64,000 nt of DNA from Pseudomonas palleroniana (GCF_003031675.1 NZ_PYWX01000063.1:37540-101539); one strand, 5' to 3'; counted from the stretch's first letter, positions 24,870 through 34,115 are shown. Made by a program: numbers and translations. Notes: generated from the letters alone by a model not told the origin.

Positions 24870-26297
24870 ATGTCTGCCAACGTTGCCTATCTGCAAGATT
24901 CCCAAGGGCCGGATCAACTCCAGCCCCTGTTCGACGCACAACGGCGTGCCTACGCGGCCAACCCGATGCCGCCGGCCGAGCAGCGCCAGCAATGGCTCAA
25001 GGCATTGCGCGACCTGCTCAGTGACGAACGCCAGGCGTTGATCAACGCGATCAGCCAAGACTTCAGCAACCGCAGCGCCGACGAAACCCTCTTCGCCGAA
25101 TTGATGCCCAGCCTGCATGGCATTCACTATGCCAGCAAACACCTCAAGGGCTGGATGAAACCCTCCCGCCGCGCCGTAGGCGTCGCCTTCCAACCGGCTT
25201 CAGCCAAAGTCATCTACCAACCGCTGGGCGTGGTCGGGGTGATCGTGCCCTGGAATTACCCGCTGTATCTGGCTATAGGCCCGCTGGTCGGGGCTTTGGC
25301 GGCGGGTAACCGGGTGATGCTCAAGCTCAGCGAGTCCACCCCTGCCACTGGCGAGCTGCTCAAAACCCTCTTGGCGAAAATCTTCCCCGAGGACCTGGTG
25401 TGCGTGGTGTTGGGCGAGGCCGAAGTGGGCATGGCGTTTTCCAGGCTGCCCTTCGATCACCTGCTGTTTACCGGCGCCACCAGCATCGGCAAGCATGTAA
25501 TGCGTGCTGCCGCCGAACACCTCACGCCGGTCACCCTGGAACTGGGCGGCAAATCCCCTGCCATCGTTTCCGCCGATGTGCCGCTCAAGGATGCCGCCGA
25601 ACGTATCGCCTTCGGTAAAGCCTTGAACGCCGGGCAGACCTGCGTGGCACCGGACTACGTGTTGGTGCCGGAAGATCGCATCGAGGGTTTCGTCGAGGCC
25701 TACACCCAGGCCGTTCGCGGGTTTTATCCGACCCTGGCCGACAACCCGGACTACACCGCCGTCATCAACGAACGGCAATTGGCCCGGCTCAATAGCTACG
25801 TCAAGGACGCGACCGACAAAGGCGCCACCCTGATTGCGCTGTATGACCAGGGCCAGGCACGACGCATGGCCCACAGCCTGCTGCTTGACGTCAGTGATGA
25901 CATGATCGTGATGCAGGATGAAATCTTCGGGCCTTTGCTGCCTATCGTGCCTTATCGCGGCCTCGACCAAGCCTTTGCCTACATCAACCAACGCCCTCGC
26001 CCACTGGCCCTTTATTACTTTGGCTACAACAAGGGCGAACAGGACCGTGTGCTTCACGAAACCCATTCCGGTGGCGTATGCCTGAACGACACTCTGCTGC
26101 ATGTGGCTCAGGACGACATGCCGTTTGGTGGCATCGGCCCGTCAGGCATGGGCCACTACCATGGTCATGAAGGCTTCCTGACGTTCAGCAAGGCCAAAGG
26201 CGTATTGGTGAAACAGCGCCTGAACGCCGCAAAGCTGATCTACCCGCCCTATGGCAAATCGATCCAGAAGTTAATCCAGAAGCTGTTTATCCGCTGA
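24870..26297 (+). CDS. laoC: Long-chain aldehyde dehydrogenase LaoC (coniferyl-aldehyde-dehydrogenase-like)
   Basis: The 475-residue NAD(P)-dependent aldehyde dehydrogenase has the catalytic C258 in NAGQTCVAPDYV and general base E224 in LELGGKSPAIV. N129 in VPWNYPLYL lies near the oxyanion hole, and the cofactor loop is FTGATSIGKHVM. Automatic annotation often gives coniferyl aldehyde dehydrogenase. The neighbours laoR, laoB and laoA indicate oxidation of fatty aldehydes to acids. The hydrophobic C-terminal tail KLIQKLFIR suggests membrane association, as in fatty aldehyde dehydrogenases. Confidence 0.88.
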   Translation: MSANVAYLQDSQGPDQLQPLFDAQRRAYAANPMPPAEQRQQWLKALRDLLSDERQALINAISQDFSNRSADETLFAELMPSLHGIHYASKHLKGWMKPSRRAVGVAFQPASAKVIYQPLGVVGVIVPWNYPLYLAIGPLVGALAAGNRVMLKLSESTPATGELLKTLLAKIFPEDLVCVVLGEAEVGMAFSRLPFDHLLFTGATSIGKHVMRAAAEHLTPVTLELGGKSPAIVSADVPLKDAAERIAFGKALNAGQTCVAPDYVLVPEDRIEGFVEAYTQAVRGFYPTLADNPDYTAVINERQLARLNSYVKDATDKGATLIALYDQGQARRMAHSLLLDVSDDMIVMQDEIFGPLLPIVPYRGLDQAFAYINQRPRPLALYYFGYNKGEQDRVLHETHSGGVCLNDTLLHVAQDDMPFGGIGPSGMGHYHGHEGFLTFSKAKGVLVKQRLNAAKLIYPPYGKSIQKLIQKLFIR

Positions 26298-26341
26298 TAT
26301 CTACACCTTCGGGACTCTCCACCTTCGGGACCATAAAAACA

Positions 26342-26887
26342 ATGAACCCCAGCCTGACTGAATCACCCGCGCTGTCACGGCGCGGCGTCTTGAAAATCGG
26401 CCTGTGCGCCAGCGCCTTCCTGACCACCGCCGGGTTGGGCGCCAGCCTCAGTGGCTGCTCCAGCAGCACCCCGGCCAGCGGCTTTGCCATGCTGCGCAGC
26501 AGTGACCTGCCCTTCCTGCGTGCAGTGATTCCGGTGCTGCTCGAAGGCGCCGCCAGCGTCCAGGCGGTGGTCGACGGGGTTGAAGACACCCTGAAAAAAC
26601 TCGACTACAGCCTGCAATACCTGTCGCCGGAAATGTTCAAGCTCACCCAGCAACTGTTCGATGTATTGGCCATGGGCATCACCCGTGGCCCGCTGACCGG
26701 GATCTGGGGCAGTTGGGAAAACGCCAGCGCGGAGCAAATCCGCAATTTCCTGCACCGCTGGGAAAACAGCTACCTGAACCTGCTGCGCATGGGCCAGGGC
26801 TCGTTGCTCAAGCTGGTGATCATGGCCTGGTACTTTCGGCCAGAGTCCTGGGCCCACTGCGGCTACCCCGGCCCGCCGAAGATCTGA
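26342..26887 (+). CDS. laoB: LaoB, Tat-exported lipoprotein-like small subunit
   Basis: The 181-residue protein has a twin-arginine signal (LSRRGVLKIG, R13 and R14) followed by a hydrophobic stretch ending in a lipobox-like LSGC with C39. The rest is helical and ends in AWYFRPESWAHCGYPGPP, which recalls the small subunit of gluconate 2-dehydrogenase-type GMC complexes. In P. aeruginosa LaoB is needed with LaoA for long-chain alcohol oxidation. LaoA has no signal peptide, so LaoB may carry it across the membrane (inference). Two ACCTTCGGGAC direct repeats lie just upstream, and no clear ribosome-binding site is seen. Confidence 0.78.
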   Translation: MNPSLTESPALSRRGVLKIGLCASAFLTTAGLGASLSGCSSSTPASGFAMLRSSDLPFLRAVIPVLLEGAASVQAVVDGVEDTLKKLDYSLQYLSPEMFKLTQQLFDVLAMGITRGPLTGIWGSWENASAEQIRNFLHRWENSYLNLLRMGQGSLLKLVIMAWYFRPESWAHCGYPGPPKI

Positions 26888-26924
26888 TGCGTATCTTCCC
26901 TCATAAAAACAAGAGACGACCCTG

Positions 26925-28520
26925 ATGCCCGTACCCGATCTGTTCCGCGACGGCCTGGCCCGCGGCTGGAAAACCCACAATGGCGCCGCCCTCGACAACG
27001 ACCTGACCCTGGAAGCCGACGTGGCGATCATCGGCAGCGGTGCCGGCGGCGGCACCACGGCTGAAATCCTCAGCGCGGCGGGCTACAAGGTGCTGCTGAT
27101 CGAAGAAGGCCCGCTCAAGACCAGCAGCGACTTCAAGCTGTTGGAGGACGAGGCTTACGCCAGCCTGTACCAGGAAGGTATCGGCCGCATGAGCAAGGAC
27201 GGCGCGATCACGATCCTGCAGGGGCGGGCCGTGGGCGGTACCACGCTGATCAACTGGACCTCTAGCTTCCGCACACCCGACCCCACGCTGACCCACTGGG
27301 CCAGTGAATACGCGGTCAAAGGCCACAGCAGCGCCGAGATGGCGCCGTGGTTCGAGAAAATGGAACAACGCCTGGGCATCGCACCCTGGGCCATTCCACC
27401 CAACGCCAACAACGATGTGATCCGCAAGGGCTGCGAACAGCTCGGCTACAGCTGGCACGTGATCCCACGCAACGTGCGCGGCTGCTTCAACCTGGGTTAT
27501 TGCGGCATGGGTTGCCCGGTCAACGCCAAGCAGTCAATGCTGGTGACCACCATTCCGGCCACTCTGGAAAAAGGCGGTGAGCTGCTCTACCTGGCCCGTG
27601 CCGAACGCCTCAAATACAGCGGCGACACCATCAGCAGCCTGGAGTGCGTGGCCATGGACGAGCGCTGCGTGGCGCCCACCGGCCGCAAGATCACGGTCAG
27701 GGCCAAGCATTACGTGCTGTCCGGCGGCGGCATCAACAGCCCGGCACTGCTGATGCGCTCGGACGCGCCGGATCCGCACTCGCGCCTGGGCAAGCGCACG
27801 TTCCTGCATCTGGTGAATTTCTCCGCCGGGCTGTTCGACGAGGTGATCAATCCATTCTACGGTGCGCCACAGTCGATCTATTCCGACCACTTCCAATGGC
27901 AGGACGGCACCACCGGCAAAATGTCCTACAAGCTCGAGGCGCCGCCCTTGCACCCGGGCCTGGCCAGTACCTTGTTCGGTGGCTACGGCACGCAAAACGC
28001 GCTGGAGATGGGACAGTTGCCCCACACCCACGCCATGCTGGCGTTGATGCGCGACGGTTTTCACCCCGACAGCCAAGGCGGCACCGTGGACTTGCGCGGG
28101 GACGGTACGCCCGTGCTCGACTATCAAGTTTCACCTTATGCCTGGGACGGCCTGCGCCGGGCCTTTCACAGCATGGCCGAGATCCAGTTCGCCGCCGGCG
28201 CAAAGTCGGTCAAGCCACTGCATCACGATGCGCGTCATGTGAACACCCTGGCCCAAGCACGCGAACTGATTGACGGCCTGAACCTGGAATTGCATCGAAC
28301 CACGCTGGGCAGCGCCCATGTGATGGGCGGTTGCGCCATGGGTGAAGACCCGAAAATCGCAGTGGCCGACAGCCTCGGTCGCCATCACCAACTGCGTAAC
28401 CTGTCGATCCACGACGGCTCGCTATTTCCCACCAGCATTGGTGCCAACCCGCAATTGTCGGTGTATGGCTTGACGGCGCAACTGGCGACGGCATTGGCCG
28501 AACGTCTGAAAACAGCATGA
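26925..28520 (+). CDS. laoA: GMC-family long-chain alcohol dehydrogenase LaoA
   Basis: The 531-residue flavoprotein has the FAD-binding motif VAIIGSGAGGGTTAEILSAA (residues 33-52), then IEEGP and GRAVGGTTLINW. The C-terminal GMC active-site region reads GSAHVMGGCAMGED...SIHDGSLFPTSIGANPQLSV. A cluster of cysteines (GCFNLGYCGMGC, about residues 186-197) matches that seen in long-chain alcohol oxidase relatives. It oxidises long-chain alcohols to aldehydes, which LaoC takes further. No signal peptide is visible. It starts 37 bases after laoB. Confidence 0.88.
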   Translation: MPVPDLFRDGLARGWKTHNGAALDNDLTLEADVAIIGSGAGGGTTAEILSAAGYKVLLIEEGPLKTSSDFKLLEDEAYASLYQEGIGRMSKDGAITILQGRAVGGTTLINWTSSFRTPDPTLTHWASEYAVKGHSSAEMAPWFEKMEQRLGIAPWAIPPNANNDVIRKGCEQLGYSWHVIPRNVRGCFNLGYCGMGCPVNAKQSMLVTTIPATLEKGGELLYLARAERLKYSGDTISSLECVAMDERCVAPTGRKITVRAKHYVLSGGGINSPALLMRSDAPDPHSRLGKRTFLHLVNFSAGLFDEVINPFYGAPQSIYSDHFQWQDGTTGKMSYKLEAPPLHPGLASTLFGGYGTQNALEMGQLPHTHAMLALMRDGFHPDSQGGTVDLRGDGTPVLDYQVSPYAWDGLRRAFHSMAEIQFAAGAKSVKPLHHDARHVNTLAQARELIDGLNLELHRTTLGSAHVMGGCAMGEDPKIAVADSLGRHHQLRNLSIHDGSLFPTSIGANPQLSVYGLTAQLATALAERLKTA

Positions 28521-28623
28521 AAAAACCGGGTATTCACGGTATCTATCTACATAAGTCGACTTGGCCGACCGGGATGGCTGCGATACCATCCGGTTCCCCA
28601 ACGGACTCCGCCAGGACGACGCG

Positions 28624-29103
28624 ATGAACCGAGTGTTGTACCCAGGTACCTTCGACCCGATTACCAAAGGCCATGGCGATCTGGTCGAACGCGCCTCTCG
28701 CCTGTTCGACCATGTGATCATCGCAGTCGCGGCCAGCCCCAAGAAAAACCCGCTGTTTCCCCTGGAACAGCGCGTGGAGCTGGCGCGTGAGGTCACCAAG
28801 CACCTGCCCAATGTGGAAGTAGTGGGTTTCTCCACCCTGCTGGCCCATTTCGCCAAAGAGCAGAACGCCAATGTATTCCTGCGTGGGCTGCGTGCGGTGT
28901 CGGACTTCGAATACGAATTCCAGCTGGCCAACATGAACCGCCAATTGGCGCCGGACGTGGAAAGCCTGTTCCTAACGCCGTCGGAACGTTATTCGTTCAT
29001 TTCCTCGACGCTGGTCCGTGAGATCGCGGCGTTGGGCGGCGATATCACCAAGTTCGTGCACCCGGCCGTCGCCGATGCGCTGACGTTACGCTTCAAGAAG
29101 TAA
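28624..29103 (+). CDS. coaD: Phosphopantetheine adenylyltransferase
   Basis: The 159-residue protein makes dephospho-CoA from 4'-phosphopantetheine and ATP. It shows the nucleotidyltransferase start VLYPGTFDPITKGHGDLVER with T/GxxH, the FLRGLRAVSDFEYEFQLANM segment and SFISSTLVREIAALGGDI. The frame is open from a TTG at 28561, but the ATG at 28624 gives the family length. It is a single gene between laoA and the ferredoxin gene. Confidence 0.96.
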   Translation: MNRVLYPGTFDPITKGHGDLVERASRLFDHVIIAVAASPKKNPLFPLEQRVELAREVTKHLPNVEVVGFSTLLAHFAKEQNANVFLRGLRAVSDFEYEFQLANMNRQLAPDVESLFLTPSERYSFISSTLVREIAALGGDITKFVHPAVADALTLRFKK

Positions 29104-29110
29104 GAATGAC

Positions 29111-29217
29111 TGTGGCGAGGGAGCTTGCTCCCGCTGGACTGCGCAGCAGTCCCAGCCTCGTCAAGCAAAGACCCGGGGCCGCTTTGCGCCCCAACGGGAG
29201 CAAGCTCCCTCGCCACA
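29111..29217. repeat. Inverted REP pair, TGTGGCGAGGGAGCTTGCTCCC family
   Basis: TGTGGCGAGGGAGCTTGCTC and the inverted GAGCAAGCTCCCTCGCCACA bracket about 65 bases with an inner GGGGCC/GGCCCC-like stem. The outer GTGGCGAGGGAG arm differs from the more common GTGGGAGGGGGC type, so it is a second REP subfamily. It may terminate coaD transcription. Confidence 0.83.
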
Positions 29218-29301
29218 GGCTCGCACTGCGGGCGCCAATGCGGCACAATTGCGCGCATTAGTTTTCAGATGCCTTGGCTGACCGCCCTGGCAGGAGTTTC
29301 C

Positions 29302-29553
29302 ATGTCCCTGATCATCACCGACGATTGCATCAATTGCGACGTCTGCGAACCTGAGTGCCCGAACGCTGCCATTTCCCAGGGCGAAGAGATCTACGTGATC
29401 GACCCGAACCTGTGCACCCAATGCGTCGGCCACTATGACGAGCCTCAATGCCAGCAAGTGTGCCCGGTAGACTGCATTCCACTCGACGAAGCGCATCCCG
29501 AGACCGAAGAGCAGTTGATGGAGAAGTACCGGAAGATTACCGGTAAGGCCTGA
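29302..29553 (+). CDS. fdx: YfhL-type 2[4Fe-4S] ferredoxin
   Basis: The 83-residue protein has a first cluster motif C9-x2-C12-x2-C15-x3-C19-P and a second C38-x2-C41-x8-C50-x3-C54-P, plus C58. The eight-residue loop in the second motif and the C-terminal extension are typical of the Allochromatium/YfhL type of low-potential ferredoxin found in Pseudomonas and E. coli. The ATG at 29302 has CAGGAG upstream; the frame further upstream runs through the REP repeat. The electron partner is not shown by the context. Confidence 0.93.
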   Translation: MSLIITDDCINCDVCEPECPNAAISQGEEIYVIDPNLCTQCVGHYDEPQCQQVCPVDCIPLDEAHPETEEQLMEKYRKITGKA

Positions 29554-29580
29554 AGCTTATCGGCGCCCATTCGGGCCTCA

Positions 29581-29660
29581 TCGGGAGCAAGCCCCCTCCC
29601 ACAGTTGACCAGGTTCCACCATGAGAATGCGGTCGAGTGTGGGAGGGGGCTTGCTCCCGA
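29581..29660. repeat. Inverted REP pair in the opposite (outward) order
   Basis: Here TCGGGAGCAAGCCCCCTCCC comes first and GTGTGGGAGGGGGCTTGCTC second, the reverse of the order at 1422, 2870 and 13910. It lies between the convergent ends of fdx and mutM. The 20-base spacer GACCAGGTTCCACCATGAGA is followed by ATGCGGTCGA before the second arm. Confidence 0.85.
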
Positions 29661-29686
29661 TGGCGATATCCGCCCTCACACCGCAA

Positions 29687-30499
29687 TCAGCGCTGGCACT
29701 TGGGGCAAAACACACTCGCCCGCTGCCCCAGCACCACATTGCGCAACTCGCTCCCGCAGAGCTTGCACGCCTCGCCTCCTCGGCCGTAGACGAACAGTTC
29801 CTGCTGGAAATACCCCGGCTGTCCGTCACCACCGATAAAGTCCCGCAGCGTGGTACCGCCCCGCTCGATGGCGGCCGCCAGCACGCGCTTGATCTCGATC
29901 GCCAGCTTCAAGTACCGCGCTCGTGAAATGCCGCCGGCCTCTCGACGCGGGTCGATGCCCGCCGCAAACAGCGCTTCCGTCGCGTAGATGTTGCCCACGC
30001 CCACCACCACCGCGTTGTCCATGATGAATGGCTTCACCGCCATCGAACGGCCACGGGACAGTTGGAACAGGCGCTCGCCATCGAACAGCTCGGTCAAAGG
30101 CTCCGGGCCGAGGCGGATCAGCAGTTCGTGATTGTGTGGGTCCTGGCTCCACAGCATGGCGCCGAAGCGCCGAGGGTCGGTGTAGCGCAGCGCCAGGCCG
30201 GATTCGAGTTCAATGTCCACATGCTCATGCTTGGCCGCCGGCAGGCCGGCTTCCACCAGGCGCAAATTACCCGACATGCCCAGGTGGCTGATCAGGGTGC
30301 CCACTTCAGCGTTGATCAGCAGGTATTTGGCCCGCCGCTCCACCAGCACGATGCGTTGCCCGGACAGGCGCACGTCCAAGTCCTCCGGGATCGGCCAGCG
30401 CAGGCGTCGCTCACGTACCACCACACGGCTGACGCGCTGGCCTTCCAGGTGTGGGGCAATTCCGCGTCTCGTGGTTTCGACCTCTGGTAACTCGGGCAT
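29687..30499 (-). CDS. mutM: Formamidopyrimidine-DNA glycosylase
   Basis: The 270-residue enzyme removes 8-oxoguanine and cuts the abasic site. The start is MPELPEVETTRRGI with P2/E3 at the active site, and the lysine is in RRAKYLLIN. VGVGNIYATEALFAAGI is the helix-two-turn-helix, and the C-terminal zinc finger has C-x2-C...C-x2-C in CKLCGSEL and FCPKCQR. An AAGAGGT site precedes the ATG. All catalytic residues are present. Confidence 0.96.
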   Translation of the reverse strand: MPELPEVETTRRGIAPHLEGQRVSRVVVRERRLRWPIPEDLDVRLSGQRIVLVERRAKYLLINAEVGTLISHLGMSGNLRLVEAGLPAAKHEHVDIELESGLALRYTDPRRFGAMLWSQDPHNHELLIRLGPEPLTELFDGERLFQLSRGRSMAVKPFIMDNAVVVGVGNIYATEALFAAGIDPRREAGGISRARYLKLAIEIKRVLAAAIERGGTTLRDFIGGDGQPGYFQQELFVYGRGGEACKLCGSELRNVVLGQRASVFCPKCQR

Positions 30500-30520
30500 G
30501 TGTACCTCTTGAAGACAGGT

Positions 30521-31387
30521 TTAGTGGGCGCCCAGTTCGCGGATCGACAATTTCATGCTTTCGAAGTCGTAGTCCGACAGGCCCACGTAGTCCAGCACCA
30601 GATGGCCGATGGCTTCCCACTCATGGTCCACCGCCTGGTTGCCCAGCACGCGGTGCGACGAGCAAATGTGCTCGGCCATTTTCAGGATCGCCAGCAGGTT
30701 TTTCAGCTGCGAATTGCGCGATGACTCATCGCTGAAAATCGCCAGGGCGTTGTGATGGTTGGCAATCGCGTCGGTCACGTGTTCCGGCAGGCGCCAGGAT
30801 TTGGCGGTGTAATAGCCGACCACGGCATGGTTGGTGTTGAACGCGTTGTTTTCGGTGTCGACCACACGACAGTCGGGGTTGGCGTTGGCGTAGGCTTCCT
30901 CGAGCACCGTCATGTAATTGGGAAAACGCTTGAGCATCAACGGCACGCCACAATCGTGGAACAGGCCCAGGGCATAAGCCTCGTCGACCGCTTGCGAGCC
31001 GGTGCGCTTGGCCAGGGTCAGGCAGGTCATGGCCACATCCTGGGCAGTGTCCCAGAAGCGGTTGAGGGTGACGATGGTGTCGTCGCTCATCTCGCCCCTG
31101 ATCGACTGCGCGTTGATCAGGTTGATGATCGAGCGGCTGCCCAGCAGGTTCACGGCGCGCTGGATCGAGGCGATCTTGTTGCTCAGGCCGTAATACGGCG
31201 AGTTGACGATTTTCAACAACGCGCCGGACAGGCCCGGGTCCTGGGAGATCAGCCGTGCAATCACCTCCAGGTCTGGGTCGGGCATGTACTGCTCCATCTG
31301 CAAATCCACCATGATTTGCGGTTGAGGCGGCACACTGATGCCTTGCAGGGCCTGTTGGATCTGTTCGGCGGAAAGCTCTTGGGACAT
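30521..31387 (-). CDS. HDOD-domain signalling protein
   Basis: The 288-residue protein has an HDOD domain over most of its length, with SQDPGLSGALLKIVNSPYYG, ASIQRAVNLLGSRSIINLI and ALGLFHDCGVPLMLKRFP. HDOD proteins are related to HD phosphohydrolases but mostly lack the full metal site and act in regulatory cascades. Here FHDCG keeps an HD pair. It lies 21 bases upstream of mutM on the same strand. Its specific role is not known. Confidence 0.85.
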   Translation of the reverse strand: MSQELSAEQIQQALQGISVPPQPQIMVDLQMEQYMPDPDLEVIARLISQDPGLSGALLKIVNSPYYGLSNKIASIQRAVNLLGSRSIINLINAQSIRGEMSDDTIVTLNRFWDTAQDVAMTCLTLAKRTGSQAVDEAYALGLFHDCGVPLMLKRFPNYMTVLEEAYANANPDCRVVDTENNAFNTNHAVVGYYTAKSWRLPEHVTDAIANHHNALAIFSDESSRNSQLKNLLAILKMAEHICSSHRVLGNQAVDHEWEAIGHLVLDYVGLSDYDFESMKLSIRELGAH

Positions 31388-31612
31388 AAGTACACACTCT
31401 GGGCTAGACGGGGATTCTAACCTCTATAGGAACCTGACCGACACCTCAAAAACCTGAACAAAAACCCGGTCAAACGCGCGAGAGGGCTGGTTGCCGATTG
31501 CATCAGCGCCGTACGTCAGATACACCGCGCCGCCTGCATCGCGGGCAAGCCCACTGCCACATGAACCGCGCCGCAACAGGTATACTCCCGCTCTTTTTTC
31601 CGGAGCGACGTC
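31388..31612. other. Intergenic region between the HDOD gene and rlmI-like gene
   Basis: These 225 bases hold no gene. A degenerate repeat-like stretch GCATCGCGGGCAAGCCCACT at 31537-31556 resembles half of a REP unit (GCGGGCAAGCCC). Divergent promoters must lie here. A CAACAGGTATACTCCC at about 31576 contains TATACT, a good -10 for the + strand gene, but the -35 is weak. Confidence 0.4.
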
Positions 31613-32809
31613 ATGTCCCTGCCAAGCCTGCGTCTCAAAGCCAACGCCGATCGTCGTTTGCGCAACGGCCACCTGTGGGTCTACAGCAACGAAATCGACG
31701 TGGCCGCCACCCCACTTCACGGCTTCCAGGCAGGCGACCAGGCCATCCTGGAAGCGGCCGGCGGCAAGACCCTCGGCATCGTGGCCATGAGCCCGAACAA
31801 CCTGATCTGCGCCCGCCTGCTGTCGCGCGACATCAAGTTGCCGCTGGACAAGTCGCTGCTGGTACACCGCCTGAACGTCGCCCTGTCCCTGCGTGAGCGC
31901 CTGTTCGACAAGCCGTTCTACCGCCTGGTCTACGGTGACTCCGACCTGCTGCCGGGCCTGGTGGTCGATCGATTCGGCGACATCCTGGTGGTGCAGATTG
32001 CTTCGGCGACCATGGAAGCCCACAAAGACGACGTGATCGCTGCGCTGACCCAAGTGCTCAAGCCAAGCGGCATCCTGTTCAAGAACGACTCCGCCGCACG
32101 TGACGCCGAGGGCCTCAACCGCTACGTCGAAACCGTGTTCGGCCTGGTGCCGGAGTGGGTGGCGCTGGAAGAAAACGGCGTGAAATTCGAAGCCCCGGTG
32201 ATCCAGGGCCAGAAGACCGGCTGGTTCTACGACCACCGCATGAACCGCGCGCGCCTGGCCCCGTATGCCAAAGGCAAGCGCGTACTCGACCTATACAGCT
32301 ACATCGGCGGCTGGGGCGTGCAAGCTGCCGCCTTCGGCGCCAGTGAAGTGTTCTGCGTCGACGCCTCCGCCTTCGCCCTTGATGGCGTAGAACGCAACGC
32401 CGCGCTGAACGGCTTCGCCGAGAAAATGACCTGCATCGAAGGCGACGTCTTTGAAGCCCTGAAAGAACTGAAAGCCAGCGAAGAACGCTTCGACGTGATC
32501 GTCGCCGACCCACCGGCCTTCATCAAACGCAAAAAAGACATGAAAAACGGCGAAGGCGCCTACCGTCGCCTCAACGAACAAGCCATGCGCCTGCTCAGCA
32601 AGGACGGCATCCTGGTCAGCGCCTCGTGCTCCATGCACCTGCCGGAAGACGACCTGCAAAACATCCTGCTGACCAGCGCCCGCCATCTGGACCGCAATAT
32701 CCAGATGCTCGAACGCGGCGGCCAGGGCCCGGACCACCCGGTGCACCCGGCGATTGCCGAGACGCGGTATATCAAGAGCATTACTTGCCGGTTGTTGCCG
32801 AATAGCTAA
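31613..32809 (+). CDS. rlmI: Class I SAM-dependent rRNA methyltransferase, RlmI-like
   Basis: The 398-residue protein starts with a PUA-like RNA-binding domain (LRLKANADRRLRNGHLWVYS), followed by a Rossmann methyltransferase domain with GWFYDHRMNR, VLDLYSYIGGWGVQAAAFGA and VIVADPPAFIKRKKDM. SASCSMHL contains the position of the second cysteine. In E. coli RlmI makes m5C1962 of 23S rRNA. The closest family member in Pseudomonas is usually named RlmI, although related RlmK-like enzymes share these motifs. Confidence 0.85.
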   Translation: MSLPSLRLKANADRRLRNGHLWVYSNEIDVAATPLHGFQAGDQAILEAAGGKTLGIVAMSPNNLICARLLSRDIKLPLDKSLLVHRLNVALSLRERLFDKPFYRLVYGDSDLLPGLVVDRFGDILVVQIASATMEAHKDDVIAALTQVLKPSGILFKNDSAARDAEGLNRYVETVFGLVPEWVALEENGVKFEAPVIQGQKTGWFYDHRMNRARLAPYAKGKRVLDLYSYIGGWGVQAAAFGASEVFCVDASAFALDGVERNAALNGFAEKMTCIEGDVFEALKELKASEERFDVIVADPPAFIKRKKDMKNGEGAYRRLNEQAMRLLSKDGILVSASCSMHLPEDDLQNILLTSARHLDRNIQMLERGGQGPDHPVHPAIAETRYIKSITCRLLPNS

Positions 32810-32823
32810 GTAACACCAGGCCC

Positions 32824-32851
32824 CCTGTAGGAGCGAGCTTGCTCCTACAGG
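32824..32851. terminator. REP-type hairpin CCTGTAGGAGC...GCTCCTACAGG
   Basis: CCTGTAGGAGC and GCTCCTACAGG form an 11-base perfect stem around GAGCTT, 14 bases after the rlmI-like stop. There is no T run, so its role as terminator is uncertain. It is a single unit of another common Pseudomonas palindrome family. Confidence 0.6.
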
Positions 32852-32954
32852 AATAGGCTACTTTCTTAAAGGAATTGTCTGATCTGATTTTGATTGAGTT
32901 CCACTTTTCCCAGACTAGTATCGGTTTCTGGTTTCACTCCGGAAAACAAAAACA

Positions 32955-34115
32955 ATGTCTGGACCTGCCCTCTCCCGCTTTATCCTCATCACCTGCATTT
33001 CACTGATCAGCTTCTTTCCCATCAATATACTGCTGCCCTCATTTCCCGCCCTGTCTGCCCGGTTCGATACGCCCAGCGCAGATATCGCACTGTCCATCAG
33101 CCTGTTCACCCTGGTCTTTTCCATCTCCCAACTGGTCGCTGGCCCGCTTTCGGACAAATGGGGACGCAAGGAAGTCCTGCTCGGCTGCATTACGCTGTCG
33201 ATCCTGGGTGCGATAGGTTGCGCACTGGCACCGGACTATCTGGCTTTTCTGCTGTTTCGAAGTGTCCAGGCAGTGGGTTGCGGTTTCTTTGTACTGGGCC
33301 ATGCACTGGTGGAAGACCTGTTCGAGGAGCAGGATCGCGCCCGCATACGCCTCTACTACATGACCCTGAGCGGTTCTTTTGTCGCTCTGTCACCGCTGAT
33401 CGGATCCTGGCTGCAAACCAACTTCAATTGGCAAGGCAGCTTCTACGGCTTTGCGTTGATGGCTTTGGGGATGTTGATCCATGCGTTCTGCATCCTGCCC
33501 TCCAAGTCCGCCAGGCAGCACCGCGACCCAGTGTCTGTCCTCGGTACACTCAAAGCCGTCGCTCGCAATCGCGACTTCCTGCGTTACTGGTGGATCGCCG
33601 CGCTGGTGTTCGCCTGCTACTTCGCGCTGATCAGTGTGACGCCGCTGATTTTCATGGATGCGCTGAAACTCTCCGAATACCAATACGCGCTGGTGCTGAT
33701 GGTGTACGGCATAGCCTATCTTCTCGGCGGCGTTGCGGCCTCGCACCTGCAAAAACGCATCTCGCTGTCCCGGCAGATCAACATTGGCCTCGGCCTGCTA
33801 CTCGTCGCTGGCGTGCTGCTGACATTGATCATCAGCCTTCAAGCCATCACCCCCGTGACCTTGCTGATCCCGATGCTGATCAGTGCCCTGGCCGTCACAC
33901 TGGTGCGCCCCGCCGCGATCTCTGCGGGCATGCTGCTGTTTTCAAGCAGCGCCGGTACGGCAGCATCAGCAGGCAACAGCATTATGTTCCTGACGGCAGC
34001 CATCAGCAGCGCCGTGCTTGCGCAAACCGGGACACATTTATTGATGACCATCGGCGTGAGCTTCATGGTTTTCAGCCTCTGGGGTTGGCTGACGAACGCC
34101 AGGGTGGGAAAGTAA
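32955..34115 (+). CDS. Bcr/CflA-type MFS drug-resistance transporter
   Basis: The 386-residue membrane protein has twelve hydrophobic segments. The MFS motif A is GPLSDKWGRKEVLLG between helices 2 and 3, and motif C-like GSFVALSPLIGSWLQ follows. It resembles 12-helix drug:H+ antiporters of the Bcr/CflA group, which export compounds from the cytoplasm; the substrate cannot be told. The region around the start is lower in GC than its neighbours. No ribosome-binding site of standard strength precedes the ATG, and GGAAAAC is the nearest purine run. Confidence 0.82.
   Translation: MSGPALSRFILITCISLISFFPINILLPSFPALSARFDTPSADIALSISLFTLVFSISQLVAGPLSDKWGRKEVLLGCITLSILGAIGCALAPDYLAFLLFRSVQAVGCGFFVLGHALVEDLFEEQDRARIRLYYMTLSGSFVALSPLIGSWLQTNFNWQGSFYGFALMALGMLIHAFCILPSKSARQHRDPVSVLGTLKAVARNRDFLRYWWIAALVFACYFALISVTPLIFMDALKLSEYQYALVLMVYGIAYLLGGVAASHLQKRISLSRQINIGLGLLLVAGVLLTLIISLQAITPVTLLIPMLISALAVTLVRPAAISAGMLLFSSSAGTAASAGNSIMFLTAAISSAVLAQTGTHLLMTIGVSFMVFSLWGWLTNARVGK

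Noticed and set aside
24870..26297. Coniferyl aldehyde dehydrogenase as the true role
   Set aside because: The sequence belongs to that wide family, but the laoR-laoC-laoB-laoA order points to fatty aldehyde oxidation. No other lignin-monomer genes are nearby.
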